This document shows, in pieces, positions 27,649 to 40,399 of a DNA stretch of 64,000 bases; within the stretch, counting starts at the first letter, position 1; each line of letters begins with the position of its first letter. The notes beneath the pieces are model-generated. The model did no database searches and was not told where the DNA came from. It was given only the letters and a program-made list of their open reading frames with translations. Source of the DNA: Latrodectus hesperus (taxonomy: Eukaryota > Arthropoda > Arachnida > Araneae > Theridiidae); assembly GCA_037975125.1 (NCBI GenBank), contig CM075850.1, positions 124,140,557 to 124,204,556 of the forward strand, read 5' to 3'. The translations under genes and the position numbers were made by a program.

Positions 27649-29130
27649 TTTAAAAAATATTTTACCCAAATATTAAGTGAAAAATAAACATTTATATATT
27701 TTTGATTAAAGATACATAACGATTGACAAATTAATGCATTCCATTTTCGCTGGTTATTTTGCTTCGATTTTATTTCATCATTTTACTTGTTTGCTAGTTA
27801 AGTACATTAAAATGGGGAAAAATAGATCAAAATAAAATAAAATACATAAAATTGCAATAATTTAAACATAGTAATATTGAATTTATACTATTTTAATAAT
27901 CTTACTACTGTATGATAGTTTCTTTGCGGAAAGAATATTTTAATAACATTTTTTAAAAAAAATGAGATCTGTATTTTATTTATTTTATTTTTTTAAGCAG
28001 ATTTTTAAATATTGTATATTTTTAAGTTTTAGTTAAAGTAAATTGAATTTATTTCTTAAAACAAAATATGTAATTTGCGATGTTTTCATCTAATGTAAAC
28101 TTAAGCGATTTTTCAAGAAATTTCTTCCTGAAAAATAAATAAACACGTTTGGAATACTTAATATTTCCTTCATATGCACAAGTTTATTGAATTATTTTAC
28201 ATACAACTTCCAAAATGTTTTGATGATAAGCTTATCAAAACAAAGTCCAAAAGGCAAAAAATAATAGTAAAGTAAGTCATTCTCATGAAAAAGTTAACTT
28301 TAAAAAGACAGATAGTATTTCAAAATTCTTTTAGAGGGAGTAGCAACTTAAAACTATCCTAAAGATCTTAATATATTGTATACTCACTTTTTAGTGTAAT
28401 TTGATTATAGTATGAAATTACTTCTTAACAGTATGTGTTTTTACAAATACACTAATTTAACTACAGAACTCTAAAGCTTATTTATATTTTTTGCATTATT
28501 CTAAAAAATGTATTTCTTTACAACAAAATTTAAGAAATTATTTTATAGCTTACGGCCAATATTTATGTATAACGTTTTGTTATTTTATTTATATAATTAA
28601 TTTTAAGGAAATAATTTTTCTCTTCTAAATACTTAGACACCTTTTAATACTTCTAAATACTATAAATACTTTTTGAAGAATCTTTCCTCATCTTAAAAAA
28701 TCTAGATTTTTGGTTATTTAAATTACATGAAAGTTTTTTTAAAAAGGCTTAAATGCTTTTTACCATTTTAAAGAACTTAGATTATACATTATAAAAATTT
28801 AATTATAAATTTAGATATTTATAATATCATCATATAAAATTTAAAAACCTAATATGAAATCTAAGAGAAATTTACATTCTATATATATCATTTAAATTTA
28901 TCTACAATTATCATTCTTTTATATTATTTAATGGGGTAAGCTATGCTATAAATTATTGTTAGCTTCTGCTTATTTCTGCCACACATACACACACACAACT
29001 GTGAAACCAATAAATACAATCAATTATATCTTAATCTTAAACGCCTATTAAGTGATAAGATCACCACTTCTTTCTTCCTGTTATAAAATATTACTGGATG
29101 AATAATGGGCTTAACGAAACTTACAACGTG
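27648..29130. other. AT-rich non-coding stretch
   Basis: Nothing recognisable over about 1.5 kb. Confidence 0.65.
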
Positions 29131-29240
29131 AACAGATTCTTTCAATTCTAAGATCTTCGGCGAGTTGGTATCAAACCCGCAGCTTTACAAACACGAAATA
29201 GACGGTTTTTTCCACTAGGCTACTACAATTCCATCAATAT
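29131..29240 (-). repeat. tRNA-derived SINE head fragment
   Basis: On the minus strand GTAGCCTAGTGGAAAAAACC (A-box-like) is followed about 35 bases later by GCGGGTTTGATACC (B-box-like). No tRNA cloverleaf closes, and only the head is visible. The mariner element lies 14 bases further on. Confidence 0.55.
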
Positions 29241-29253
29241 TGTAGGATTATTA

Positions 29254-30467
29254 TTAGGTCTACCGGAAAATTCTGTCCGTTTTAGAATGAAACAAAGGAA
29301 TACATTTTTTCATACTTTGGATAAACTTTATTGAATAATATAATTGCCATCATTATATTTAGGACTCCTTACTAGCGTGATGGCAATTTGTATATCCCAT
29401 TTTTAAAAAATGTCTTATCTCTAGAGGCCAAATATTGAACCAGTGCTTGTCTGATACCTTCTTCGTTCTTGAATTGTTTGCCCTGCAAGAAATTTTGTAA
29501 GGACAGAAACAAGTGATAATCAGATGGTGCTAGGTCCGGAGAGTATGGTGGATGCGACAGAATTTCCCAGCCTAGCTCTGCGACTTTCTGACGAGTCCCC
29601 AAAGCAGCATGTGGCCTGGCATTGTCATGAAGCAGTATGATGTCCTTCCTATTGAACATCGCCGGCCTCTTTTCTTGGAGTGCTGTTTTTAATTTATCCA
29701 ATTGCTGACAGTACCTCTCCGAATTTAGCCTTTCGTTTGGTTTCAACAGCTCAAAATGTATTGGTCCTCGAATGTCCCACCATATACACAACATTCTCTT
29801 GTTCAGGCTCAACTTCGGTTTAGAGGTAGAGGGGGCAGGTTTTCCGGGTTCACAATATGCCCTTTTTCTTATGATGTTTTCGTAGGTAATCCACTTTTCA
29901 TCCCCAGTTATGATCCGGTCCAAGAAGGGTTCGATTTTGTTGCGTTCAAGCAGAGATGTGCATATGATGATTCGATCATTTAAATTCTTCTCACTTAATT
30001 GTGTGGCACCCATCTCGAATACTTCCACACAAACCTTAGTTTCCAAATATGGTCGGAAATGGTTTGTTGAGCTGAATCAAGCCTTTCCGAAATCTCCGAT
30101 GTTGTCAAAAAAGGATCTTGCTCTAACATGATCTTGACAGTATCGTCGTCGATCAAAGATGGTCGCCCAGAGCGTGGTTTATCAGAAAGGTCGAAATCAC
30201 CGACATGAAATTTTTTGAACCATCTTCTGCATGTTCTATCAGAAACTGTACCTTCACCAAACACTTACAATAGATTTCTATACGCTTCTGTAGCATTTCT
30301 TCCTTGTTGGAATTCGTAAATGAGCTTCGTTTTAGTTCATCTGTGACGAAAATGTGTATACATTGTTAGCGATCAAAAGAGAGAGCCAAATATGTGTCAC
30401 AGGAATATGCGCATACTTGTTGAAACTGATTGTAACCGGAGCGGACAGAACTTTCCGGTAGACCTAA
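29254..30467 (-). mobile_element. Complete mariner element (1,214 bp)
   Basis: Terminal inverted repeats are TTAGGTCTACCGGAAAATTC (left) and TTAGGTCTACCGGAAAGTTC (right, read inward), continuing into TGTCCG. TA duplications sit at 29252-29253 and 30468-30469. Size and single reverse-oriented transposase fit the mariner family. The transposase has a nonsense codon and a frameshift, so the copy is non-autonomous. Confidence 0.94.
29372..30330 (-). pseudogene. Mariner transposase (DD34D), inactivated
   Basis: The N-terminal DNA-binding part reads LIYEFQQGRNATEAYRNLL, then a TAA stop at about 30268, then VFGEGTVSDRTCRRWFKKF and a second helix-turn-helix region. A 1-base deletion at about 30000-30005, after WVPH, shifts the frame. 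The catalytic half is then open to 29372: TGDEKWITYEN (first Asp), HDNARPH (second) and YSPDLAPSDYH (third, 34 residues later). The start codon region is also damaged; no clean ATG is seen. The catalytic residues survive, so inactivation is recent relative to sequence decay. Confidence 0.92.
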
Positions 30468-30469
30468 TA

Positions 30470-30935
30470 ATAAAAGAATTTTATGTGGATTGCAAGTTTA
30501 AAATTTAATGGCTCTTTATAAATTATAACAAAAAGTACTTAGATAAAAATATTTAATCTATTAATATAAAAGATTTGAATAATTATTTGTGTACATACAT
30601 GTGGAAAATTTTTTTAACATATTTATGTAGAAATATTTAAATTGTTTCTATAGAGTTTATTTTTTCATGAAAATGTAGATTTTACACTTTTCATATCTCT
30701 TCATAAATACACTTTTCAGAACGTAATACTTTGATAGTTTTTAATATTCTAAATCTAAGCGTCTGCGTTATACGTTACTCAATTTTTCTGTAATTTCTAG
30801 TGGAAAAACCACATCAACTTAAGAATCATACTTGTTGAAAATGTCTTTAAAATTTAAATCATTGCATTCATGCATTGTATCAGCATAAATGGCACAAAAA
30901 GTAAAATTATCAAACTCAAAAAAATGTACCAATAT
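30470..30935. other. AT-rich non-coding stretch
   Basis: No feature is seen between the mariner element and the SINE. Confidence 0.6.
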
Positions 30936-30947
30936 TTTATAATGTAT

Positions 30948-31219
30948 GAAGCCTGGTGGCTTAGTGGCAGCGTTTCACGCTCCCATGACACAGGTCCGAG
31001 GTTCGATTCTTGGGCTGGGCCAGATTGACTCAGCCTTTCAGTGGGTCGATTAACTGAGTACCAAGCATGCTTGGGAACTAAACACTAGGGGTCTTACGTT
31101 AGGCTGACCACCTAACTGGGACATATGCTTCGCACCCCAAGGCCCTCGGTCATGTAAACAGTTATAAGCACTGTAGGCCTTGGCCCACATGGGCTGTCGT
31201 GCCATGGAGTTTAGTTTAG
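30948..31219 (+). mobile_element. tRNA-derived SINE, family 1 copy B (complete)
   Basis: This 272-bp unit starts GAAGCCTGGTGGCTTAGTGG (A box) and has a B box in GAGGTTCGATTCTTGG. It ends in GGAGTTTAGTTTAG. A 12-bp target duplication TTTATAATGTAT flanks it (30936-30947 and 31220-31231), proof of L1-type retroposition. The body matches the minus-strand copies at 548 and 34020. Confidence 0.92.
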
Positions 31220-31231
31220 TTTATAATGTAT

Positions 31232-31952
31232 AGCATAAGAGTTAAGAAAAATGCATAAAAGTAAAAATAATTTGGAACTAAATTATAGAGAAGAAATTAC
31301 TGAAGTGATCCTTTAAAGAATGTTCTTTGATACCGCTTAGTTAGACAGCCTAGAAACTCTAAGGGTTTGTTATAAGACGCTCTGATATCTACATCATAAA
31401 TCGCATAAATGAAAGGGGAGAATATTTAAATGTCTTAAGGGAAAACAAAGCGGAAAAACTCCCATGTATGTGTACACACTTCCGGTAGACGTACATGGAA
31501 GAGGCAATATCCATTTCCCATAGTTCAACAGTGGCTGAGTGGTCAGGGGTTTTATAATCCGAAGACTGTTATCCAGGATCTAAGTCACGCCTAACTCAAA
31601 AGTTTACGAATGCATTTGAATTTACTCGTGGAAAGAAGTATGTATTACTGATATTCATTTATATGGTAATAAATATTGTTCCAATTCAATGAAATGAAAC
31701 AAAGTACTTAATAGAATGAGGAAAAGAAAATTTTAAATTTTGCTAACAACAAAAATAACTACAGTCAAATCTACATCCTGCGAAGTCTTCAAAACTAATT
31801 TTCATCAGAACTGAAAAGATTTAGCTGATCCTAATGCAAACTAGAATCTAAACACGCTAAGCTTCAGCCAGGCCATCTCGCACATTTTCTCTAGCAAAGT
31901 CTCCTTACTTGGTGATATAATTTCAGTGTTTTTGGATTCTGATTTCATTAAT
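31232..31952. other. Non-coding stretch with a possible SINE remnant
   Basis: Around 31450-31590 lies a more complex segment with a CAGTGGCTGAGTGGTCAGG A-box-like motif and an upstream AAAACTCCCATGTAT block that recurs near 41090. No boundaries can be set. The rest is AT-rich without features. Confidence 0.45.
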
Positions 31953-31965
31953 GATATTTACAATG

Positions 31966-32251
31966 TTGTTGTTGTTGTCGTGTGCCAGCTAGGCTGGCAT
32001 TATGGGGAGCGCTGCTCCACTTAAGCAACTGAACCATATTTGGGTGTGGAGTCCGACTTCCTCAGTACACACATGCCATAGGAACCCGTTTATAGGGTAG
32101 GCAACCGTTAACAACCCATTCATACAAGGAAAAGACAAAGACAGGATAGATAGAGAGAGAAAAAAAGTACATCCATGTCCGAAGCGGGATTCTAACCCAT
32201 GGCTTCCCTATCCTCAATCAGGCACGCTGACCACTAGACAATTTAGGCAGC
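31966..32251 (-). mobile_element. tRNA-derived SINE, family 2 (complete)
   Basis: On the minus strand the head reads TTGTCTAGTGGTCAGCGTGC (A box) then GGGTTAGAATCCCGC (B box). The 3' tail is (CAA)n at the left edge. A 13-bp target duplication GATATTTACAATG flanks it at 31953-31965 and 32252-32264. Confidence 0.9.
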
Positions 32252-32362
32252 GATATTTACAATGATTTTCACAAATACGCAACAAATACGCAATCAATCA
32301 GGCACGCTGACCACTAGACAATTTAGGCAGCGATATTTACAATGATTTTCACAAATACGCAA
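32216..32362. repeat. 80-bp tandem duplication across a SINE edge
   Basis: The segment starting AATCAGGCACGCTGACCACT and running through the SINE head, the target duplication and flanking DNA is repeated with an exact 80-base offset (32221 and 32301). It arose after the SINE inserted. Confidence 0.93.
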
Positions 32363-34012
32363 CCTATATGCAATAACTATATACGCAACCAACGATATTT
32401 ACTATATACTAAAACAACAAATACGCAGCCTACAACTGTTTATCAAATATTTATCATTTATAACAACACATATTGTGGTGTTTCTACCAGTATAAAAACG
32501 CCGCTCGCGACTAAAAATATAAGTTTCAAGCAAATAAATATCCTAGCGTTTCTTATGGTAAAAAATTCCGAAAAATTACAGAATGAAATTCAAATTGTTT
32601 TCGGTGAGTTTTATATTGTTTCAATTTTATTTTGCTTCTTAGTCAAATTAGTCTTCAGTTTTAAATAGTACTGATCAAAATTAAAGAAAAGCAATTCAGA
32701 AATTTCCAATAAATTTACCAAATTTTATGTGCTAACAATTTATATGGTATGCATACGCCTTTTAATTTCTAAACAATTACTTTGAGTTATTAGGCTGTTA
32801 TATTATCATTTCAACATAAAATAAAAGTTACTTTAATAAAATAAAAATTATTGTACCTTTATTGATATTCCTATGTAAAGTAATAACCACACAATTTTTT
32901 GAATATACTATTTAAAAAAAACTTTTAATATTACATGTAATTAATTTGTTGTTTAATAATTTTCTTAAATTTTAGTACATTTAAGTTTGTTTTGAATTCT
33001 TGAGTTATAAATAAATTTCTTAATTTTATTCCCAAAAATGCATTTAATTAATTAAGATTCTTTTAGACGTAGAATTCTTTTAATCAAATGTTAAGAGAAT
33101 ACAAGAAGATATCTTATTACTCTAATAAGAATTAAAATAAAATTTCTTCAATGTGTGTGTAAGAATATAATATTTTCTTCTATTCTCTAATTGTTATCCA
33201 GAAAATTCCATATGAACTGCTGTCATGGAAAAATAAATTTGATTGAATATTTTACTCAAAGCTTTATACTCCTTAGGAATATCTTAATATTTTATTCCCT
33301 GAATCCATGCAAAATTTATTAATTAATTTAAACATAATAAGCCTTTAATTTATAGGTTAATTTTCCCAATACTTTGGTACGAATTTTACTATTTAAAATA
33401 TACATTTTATTACAACTTAATTAGTTTCTTTTTTATTGCACGCTTGAGAAAGAAAGATTATAATTTGCTTGAACAGAATTTTAAGATTTATTGCCTCCAA
33501 ATTTTCTAATAAATACAACTACTCTTATTGTTTCTTGATATTCTCTTTCATATTTTATATGGAAAATATTTTATTTTCAAAGCTGCTTGAGTATTTAAAT
33601 TTTGTTAATCTTTTATAAATTTAAAACTTTAGAATTTTTGCATAGAACTGATCGCTTATTTATTCATCACGAATTGATGTAAAATTGTTTATTTTCTTGC
33701 AAAATATTTCCAACTTTATTTCTTCTGACTTTCCATATAGCAAAGTAAGTTTATAGGTGAAGAACTGGCAATCTTCTCTGAAAACCAAATCAGTGGAAGA
33801 ACATTGGATCCTGTGAAACGTTTAATATGCATGGGCTCTTTCAGCATAACGGATTTTCAACTGTATCAAGCACAGAATCCATTACCTTTCAGTCACAAGA
33901 TAAACGTTTTTCTCTACCAGGTCACCCCGACATCATGTTGTAATATTTCTGAAAAATTACCTGATTCTTCATCTTTATCATATTCTTTATCTGAGTGTTT
34001 ATAAAAACTAAT
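32363..34012. other. AT-rich non-coding stretch
   Basis: No gene. Open frames at 32342-32668 and 33804-34004 lack recognisable motifs. Confidence 0.6.
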
Positions 34013-34019
34013 CGAAACT

Positions 34020-34288
34020 TACTGTACGACAGCCCATACGTGGGCCAACGCCTATAGCGTCCTTAACTGTTTTCCTGACCAACAGCCCTAGGGTGCAAAG
34101 TATATTTCCTGGTTAAATGGTCAGTCTTACGCGGAAAACTCAGTAGTGAGATTCCAAGAATGCTTAGAACTCAGTTGTATGGACTCACTTAAGGGATAAA
34201 CTATTTAACTTTGCCCAGCACGAAAATCAAACCTCAGACCTTGTGACTTGGTAATGCAAAGCGCTACCACTATGCCAACGGTCTTCTC
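34020..34288 (-). mobile_element. tRNA-derived SINE, family 1 copy C
   Basis: The minus strand carries GGCATAGTGGTAGCGCTTTG (A-box region) and GAGGTTTGATTTTCGTG (decayed B box), then the family body ending at the ATGGGCTGTCGTAC motif. It is more diverged than copies A and B. Confidence 0.75.
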
Positions 34289-34311
34289 TAAGTGCCCATA
34301 CTAACTGAAAA

Positions 34312-34723
34312 ATTTGTAAAGGGGCAGCAATGAATCCTTCACTTGAGGTAGAAATGACCTCCAAACCATCTTCTGATGAAAGTCAGGAAGCTATCCCTAG
34401 CATGTCTGACTTTCTGACCAGATGGGACTGTTTCAGCAAGACCCTATCTGCTGGAAATGTCATACGCAAGAGGAAACGGCAGAGCATATCATTTACGAAT
34501 GTGAGACTCTTGCCCTCCCTAGATTAACTTCTTTAGGCATCATCCATACTAGAGAGTTACACCTAGACTCCATTAAAGGGTTATCGGACTTTATTATTAA
34601 AGTGGGTGACCCGAGCAAATGGAACTAGGAAGCATTGGGTTTGGAGTTAATGGTACAAAATGCTGATAAAAGCAGAGGTGCCCAATGACATACAAACCCA
34701 ATTCTAAGAAGAAGAAGAAGAAG
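34312..34723 (+). mobile_element. 5'-truncated LINE 3' end with (AAG)n tail, copy 1
   Basis: The 412-bp insertion is flanked by AACTGAAAA (34303-34311 and 34724-34732). It ends in (AAG)n. One frame encodes a C-terminal reverse-transcriptase zinc motif, CWKCHTQEETAEHIIYEC (CX2CX8HX4C), typical of non-LTR elements with this architecture, followed by about 45 residues and a stop at 34626-34628. The overlapping open frame from 34330 is a shadow. It matches the minus-strand copy at 47432-48231. Confidence 0.85.
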
Positions 34724-34989
34724 AACTGAAAATTTTAGTGGTTGAGGGAATAGCTGCTGGAGGGATAAAAACTTCGCTAACTATGCTCAGTAGAGAAAGT
34801 TTTTATATTCCATAAAACAGTGGGTTTGAAACCTGACTTATAAGAAGATCATAGTACTGAGAAAACTTATAGATTTTAAAATTTCCGAAGAGTCTCCTTT
34901 TCTCTACAGGAGACTAATTATATTTGATGTCAAAAATAGGATAATGGATTCCAACTGCTTTTAATTAATTAGTGTAACCGGGTACTGCG

Positions 34990-35320
34990 TGAATCTTTAA
35001 GCCACTTCTTCATTTGTTGTTGCACCAGCATGCTTCCCAATCTCTAGCTTAAAGTTGAGATCCACCTGTTAGATAAAAGCATCTGGGTAGAGTCTTCGTG
35101 ATTTTAAAGCAGGAACCAAGCAGAAGACCCCGAATATTTTGCCTGCCACCCCTAGATGTATCATTTTACTTGGAGGACATTGCGACCATTTCCAGTTTTA
35201 ACGTGCCTGAGCCGCCATTAGCGAACACGACAGATCTTCGGTCGGTAGGGATTTGATTCACTACCTGCTATTAATGAAAATGAAAGCCCCAGCCAACCAG
35301 GTCACCGCGGCCTTACGTTT
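34990..35320 (-). mobile_element. tRNA-derived SINE, family 3 copy 1
   Basis: On the minus strand the head is GGTGACCTGGTTGGCTGGGG (A-box-like) with GTGAATCAAATCCCTACC (B-box position). The body matches 58757-59062 on the plus strand, for example GTCGCAATGTCCTCCAAGTA and AAAATCACGAAGACTC. Confidence 0.75.
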
Positions 35321-35377
35321 TCATTTGTGGAAACCGATTAAGTAGAATATTATAGAACATGTTTATCATATTTCAAT

Positions 35378-35655
35378 GTGTTGTTGTTGCTTATGACGCT
35401 TGGACAAGCCAAGCTCGCTATGCCTTTGGCAGTGCGAATTAAGTCAATAGAGAACATCTTTCGTTTGGATCAGAGCACCCACGAAGGTGAAATTACGACT
35501 TTGCTCTTTTTAAGGTGCCTCGTAATTTTGAACCACGGTCAGGTGACAAGGCCACACCTGAGCTGGCACCCTCCTCTCCACATCCACGCCACACCAGCGG
35601 AAGGACTTTGGACGTCACATATTAACGTGGACACGTCCCCAACCCACGGATATTT
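35378..35655 (-). mobile_element. Mosaic SINE (family 4 head, shared 3' tail)
   Basis: The left 140 bp (read from the minus strand, ending in CATAAGCAACAACAAC) match the 3' third of the SINE at 36876-37263. The right half matches blocks at 40.4-40.6 and 55.0-55.2 kb, including GTGGATGTGGAGAGGAGGGT and GTGGTTCAAAATTACGAGG. So two SINE families share one tail, as happens when both parasitise the same LINE machinery. The plus-strand open frame across it is not a gene. Confidence 0.7.
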
Positions 35656-35659
35656 CAAT

Positions 35660-36867
35660 GTTATTTTATGGATTATAAAAAGATTGATACAAATATGTAT
35701 CAAAATGAAATTATTTACTGATTAATCAAGAAGAACTCATGATTTTAAGCTCATTTGGGAGTAATTTAAGCTTTATTGTAGAAAAAAAATCATGCATAAG
35801 ATATCACCAGAATTGACTGGTTGAAACATAATGAATGCAGTAATCTGTTTATTTTTTCTTACCTTATTTAATATCATTTCCATAAAATAATTAATTTTTT
35901 AAACCATAAAGGTGTGTTAAATATATGGCGGAATATGAGATTATTACGTGGCTGAACACAAAGGGATACATGAAAATATGTGACTTGCATAAATTATTTA
36001 GTTATGACATATCAATATATGGATACAATGTTCAATAACATGAATGGTACAATTTAAAAATATTAATGGAAGCAAATCTATGTATTGAATAAAATATGAG
36101 CAGAGTAAAAAATTGACAAATTAAAACCAATGAAAACACAATGGAATTATACAATAATATTAAAATTAAACACAAAACCAGAATATTCAACTGTTTTCTT
36201 TAATAATATGCATTTTCAAAGTTTTTTAATGAAATAAATTTTAAAATTAGATGGATTGTTTATATTATATATTTGTGCTTGCTTTTAAATCTTTTAAAAC
36301 TGACTTATTAATTTTATTTAATAACTTAATAGAAATTTTTTTCTGAATTCATACAACAGAAAATGAACTCTGGAATTTTCTCCTTAGTATCGTAAATATT
36401 TTAGAAATAATTTTTATGCCTCGATTTTTCTTACAAACACTACAGATATGAAGATATTTAAATCCAGTATCGATTATAGAAAAATATCAAAATACCTCAT
36501 TTTCAAAATCCTTCGAATTTTTTTGGTATTATTCAATCAAACTATATTACTTTTACATTAAAATCAAGAATAAAAATTTAAAAATATTATCACTGTGCTT
36601 ATTCCCCTTAATTTAGTCAATTATTACCCAAGTAGCCCAAAAATATTAAATAACATTCTCTCAATATCAGTTGATATTTCAAATATTGGAAAGCGTTAAA
36701 CACTGTAAGTGAAACATTTATAACTTTAATAGGATATTAATTTAAAATTGTTGATAATAGATATTAATTTTAATTTTGTTGTCAATGTATAAAAAATGAT
36801 AATTGTGTTTAAATAAATTTAGAATGTTTTCTATCGTACCACATAAGTTGAATTTTAAAAATAAAAC
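35660..36867. other. AT-rich non-coding stretch
   Basis: No feature is recognised. Confidence 0.6.
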
Positions 36868-36875
36868 TCTATGCT

Positions 36876-37263
36876 AGGGCCGTGGTAGCCTAGTGGTTAG
36901 GGTATCCGCCGTCCATCTGGAAGGACGGGGTTCGATTCCCAATGCCGCCAAAGACCCACCGAGTACATGCGATATACGTGCTAGTTAAATCTGTGGAATC
37001 GAAAGTCCTATGGTCGGTCGTTGAGGAGTTACCATGGATGCAATGGTCTGGAGAAAATTTCATCCCCCTTCAGATCAATATCAAAATTGAGTGAGTGGAT
37101 TCTCTGGTGGTGCCATCTGTCGGAGGATTTAAAAAAGAGCAAAGACGTACTTTTACCTTCATGGTGTTCTGATTAAAAGAAAGACACTCCCTATTGACTT
37201 AAATTTCGCATTGCCAAGGCAGAGTGAGCTTGGCTTGTCCAAGTGTCATAAGTAAACAACAAA
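36876..37263 (+). mobile_element. tRNA-derived SINE, family 5 (complete, 388 bp)
   Basis: The head has GTGGTAGCCTAGTGGTTAGG (A box) and GGGGTTCGATTCCC (perfect B box). The body ends GTGTCATAAGTAAACAACAA. An 8-bp target duplication TCTATGCT flanks it at 36868-36875 and 37264-37271. The acceptor stem does not pair, so it is not a functional tRNA. Confidence 0.9.
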
Positions 37264-37271
37264 TCTATGCT

Positions 37272-40200
37272 CAATATTTTTCAAGATCGTCTGATGTTCC
37301 ACGTGAAAAATTGAAATTCTTATGTTTATAGATTTCGGTGGATATTTAATTTGTAAGGTTATTAGAAAAGAAGTGAAATGATTAAATATATTCGATTTTT
37401 GTTTGCAGTCGTAGTTATATTTTCGTTAGCTTTCGAATTCGTTTATTCTTAGATTTCGCCGTTTCGGCATTTTAGTTTTGTTCAATTTACTAAACTTAGT
37501 AGTGTTAAAAAATGCCAAGAAAACCATTTAAAATGAGCATCAAAGCAGAATGAAATAGATAGTTTAATAATTCCGGCACCACTATTTGAAACCAATATAT
37601 GAAAGTAAATTTTCGTGCCATTATACGTATGTTTTGGAATACCTTATATGTGCAAGTCTATGAATAATTAAATCGATAACTGCTTATTCTGCAAAATTTA
37701 CTTTTTACAAAATAAGCTATAATTTATTTAAGACTATAAATACCCATTATTATTCTTTTTAAAATGAAAATGGGTATAGCTAATATTAAATGTATCACAC
37801 ACACAAATCTTTTCATTGAAATTTCTGTGACTATCACTTTATTTTGATTGATTTAGAAGAAAAATGTTAAATTGCTATCCAATTTTGGATGAGACAGAGC
37901 ATTTTTGTATACATGTATTTTTTCAATTTTGTATTCCTCATAATTTTTTGCAACTCACATGTATATATATCTGTCAGTTTTGAACGAATTGCTTGTTTTA
38001 CATCTACTATAATTTTCAACAAAATGGAAAAAATTGTCAGATTGTAAATCTGTAACTTACTATGATGAAACAATTACTAGGTCACTAAGTTAAAGAAGGT
38101 TTTGTGTTTCGAAAGTTATAAAATATACTGTTGTGCATATAAAATTTTATATTGTTGTGCATATAAAATTGAAGGAGAGAAAAAAAATTAGTGGTTGTGT
38201 GTATTTCAATACACGTCAAAGAAATGCATTTTATAATTTATTAATAATCATTGACATTACAGGATTGGTTAAGAAAATCATATTTACTTTTAAGAAAATA
38301 TTCTTTTTAAAGTTCTTGGCATAACTTTTGTTGGAAAGAAAATCAAACACAATCCATCCTCCCCCATAAAATAACAATATTCTATCAGAATTAGAAAATT
38401 TAAAAAAATCGTTTATAATTTTATAATTTGATTAATTTATTAAAGTTTAATTTTAAATTGTGATTGTTGATATTTTTGACGAATTATTACGAAAATTTTT
38501 TGAACCTCTAAGTTAAATATATTGTTAGCATAAATTTTGTCTATAATTAACGATAATATTAATAGTTTAGTTAATTTTTAAATGTTTTTATTGAAATTCA
38601 TAAATATTTCAAGTTTTAGAAGCTAATATTTAAATTAATATTTTTCCCTGAAGATCATTTAGTGTTTGATTTACATAATTTAATTTTAATAATAGCACAC
38701 TTTCTAGAATAAAATTTAAAAAAAATTAAGAGAAAAACTTGTCATTGATATATTAATTAAATATTTATTTTAATAAAATAATTCATTAAACACAAATCAC
38801 TGAAAGACTATTAGCTTGATATCTAATTTATCTTCCAAAAACAAAGTCATAAATGGTTATATATTTGACAAATAAAAAGTTAAAGGCAAGCTGAGTTTCA
38901 AAGCTGTAAGCTATTAAAATTTTCCAGACTTATTAAAAAAAAGAAAGATTTTTAGATAAAAGTCTATTCAAACAGAAATAACAATTACAGTTGGAGTTAA
39001 CTCTGTACTAATCTATTTTATTGTTCCGTTCTGATTTTATTGTTCTTTTATGTTCAAGTTTATTTCAGTATCTAATTTATTTTCTTTGATCACAAAAAAT
39101 GATTAATACTTACAACTATTTATAAATTATATTTTATTTTGAAATCAGGATTACATTAAGTTATTTATGTTATTATTTTAATACAATATATATTATGATT
39201 TAATCACTAATTAGTGTGTTTCCAAAATCAGATATAACTGAACCATAAAAAATGTAAATAGCAATTGTATGCTTGAAAACATATTGGATGTATGTCGAAG
39301 CTTCTATTGATAGTTAATTATCCAATTATCCTATTTATTTTTATTCCCTTCTAAGAAAGATATCTTAGGAAAGACAGAATGCTTATTTTAATAGTTGTTT
39401 GCTAAACTGAACTATATGTTTATTTTACATAGCAACATATTTGCATATTTTAATACGTATTTAGAAAATTTTCTCTTAGATTTACGATTTTAATCAAATT
39501 TTAAAGTATATAAGTTTTGTATTTTCTATTTATCCAAATTGGCTTAAAACAAAATTTTACTTTTCAGGAGTTTCAGAATCTCCAAGACTAAATGAAACGT
39601 CAACTCAAACTTCATTAGGTGAAATATTATGTTTTTAATTAGTTTTAAGTTAAAATAAGTTTATTTATAAATACATTAAAATTTTCTTTTGCTATATTGC
39701 ATCTTTTAATAACTTATGAATCAATCCAAATTACAGGATGCTATACCACATACTATATTATGCAGTTTATTTGTGAAGTCATTTTTTATATTCTGATCTA
39801 ATTGTAGAGTTAATATCAAATAGTAAAATAAAAAAATATTTTACCTTTAAAGCGATTTTTTAAAAACTAATTTTTTAAAATCTAAATCAATCTTATCTCA
39901 GTAATTTATAATAAATTTTCATACACGTTTATATTTTTAAGTTTTAATATTTTCTTACATTATATAATTTTGAAAATATAACGAAAGAAAAATATACTTA
40001 TATATAAACACTTGCTTTCTTAGTTTTTAGTTAACCGAGTCTTCAAGTGTATTGAATCGATGTATTGTGAGATAAGATGATTCCATCAAGAATACAGAGA
40101 GATCAGCAGCAAAATTTAACAACTCATGGGTTCAATTTCCATTTCAAGCGTTGTTTATGACCAACCAGTTTCAAAATGTAAAGCATAAAATAGTTCGGGG

Positions 40201-40399
40201 TCCACATTAAACTGCAGATAACGTTCCAATCATACCTCATGTGCTGAAAGTAGCAAAAGAATCAGACCATCTGAGAGGAAACAGTTAAAACAGTATCTAT
40301 GAAATAGATTGCAAACCAATAGTTTTCGTCTCTGAAAGGCAAGTGAATATCCACAACGTACTGGATTTTCACATATATACATAGGGGTGTAAGGGAAAC
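37272..40399. other. AT-rich non-coding stretch
   Basis: No gene over about 3.1 kb. Open frames at 37867-38073 and 38133-38324 are low-complexity and motif-free. Confidence 0.6.

Noticed and set aside
35378..35725. 115-codon plus-strand frame
   Set aside because: Runs antisense through a SINE mosaic; no protein motif.
36876..36950. Possible tRNA gene with a perfect B box
   Set aside because: It is the head of a 388-bp retroposed unit with a target duplication, and no cloverleaf closes.
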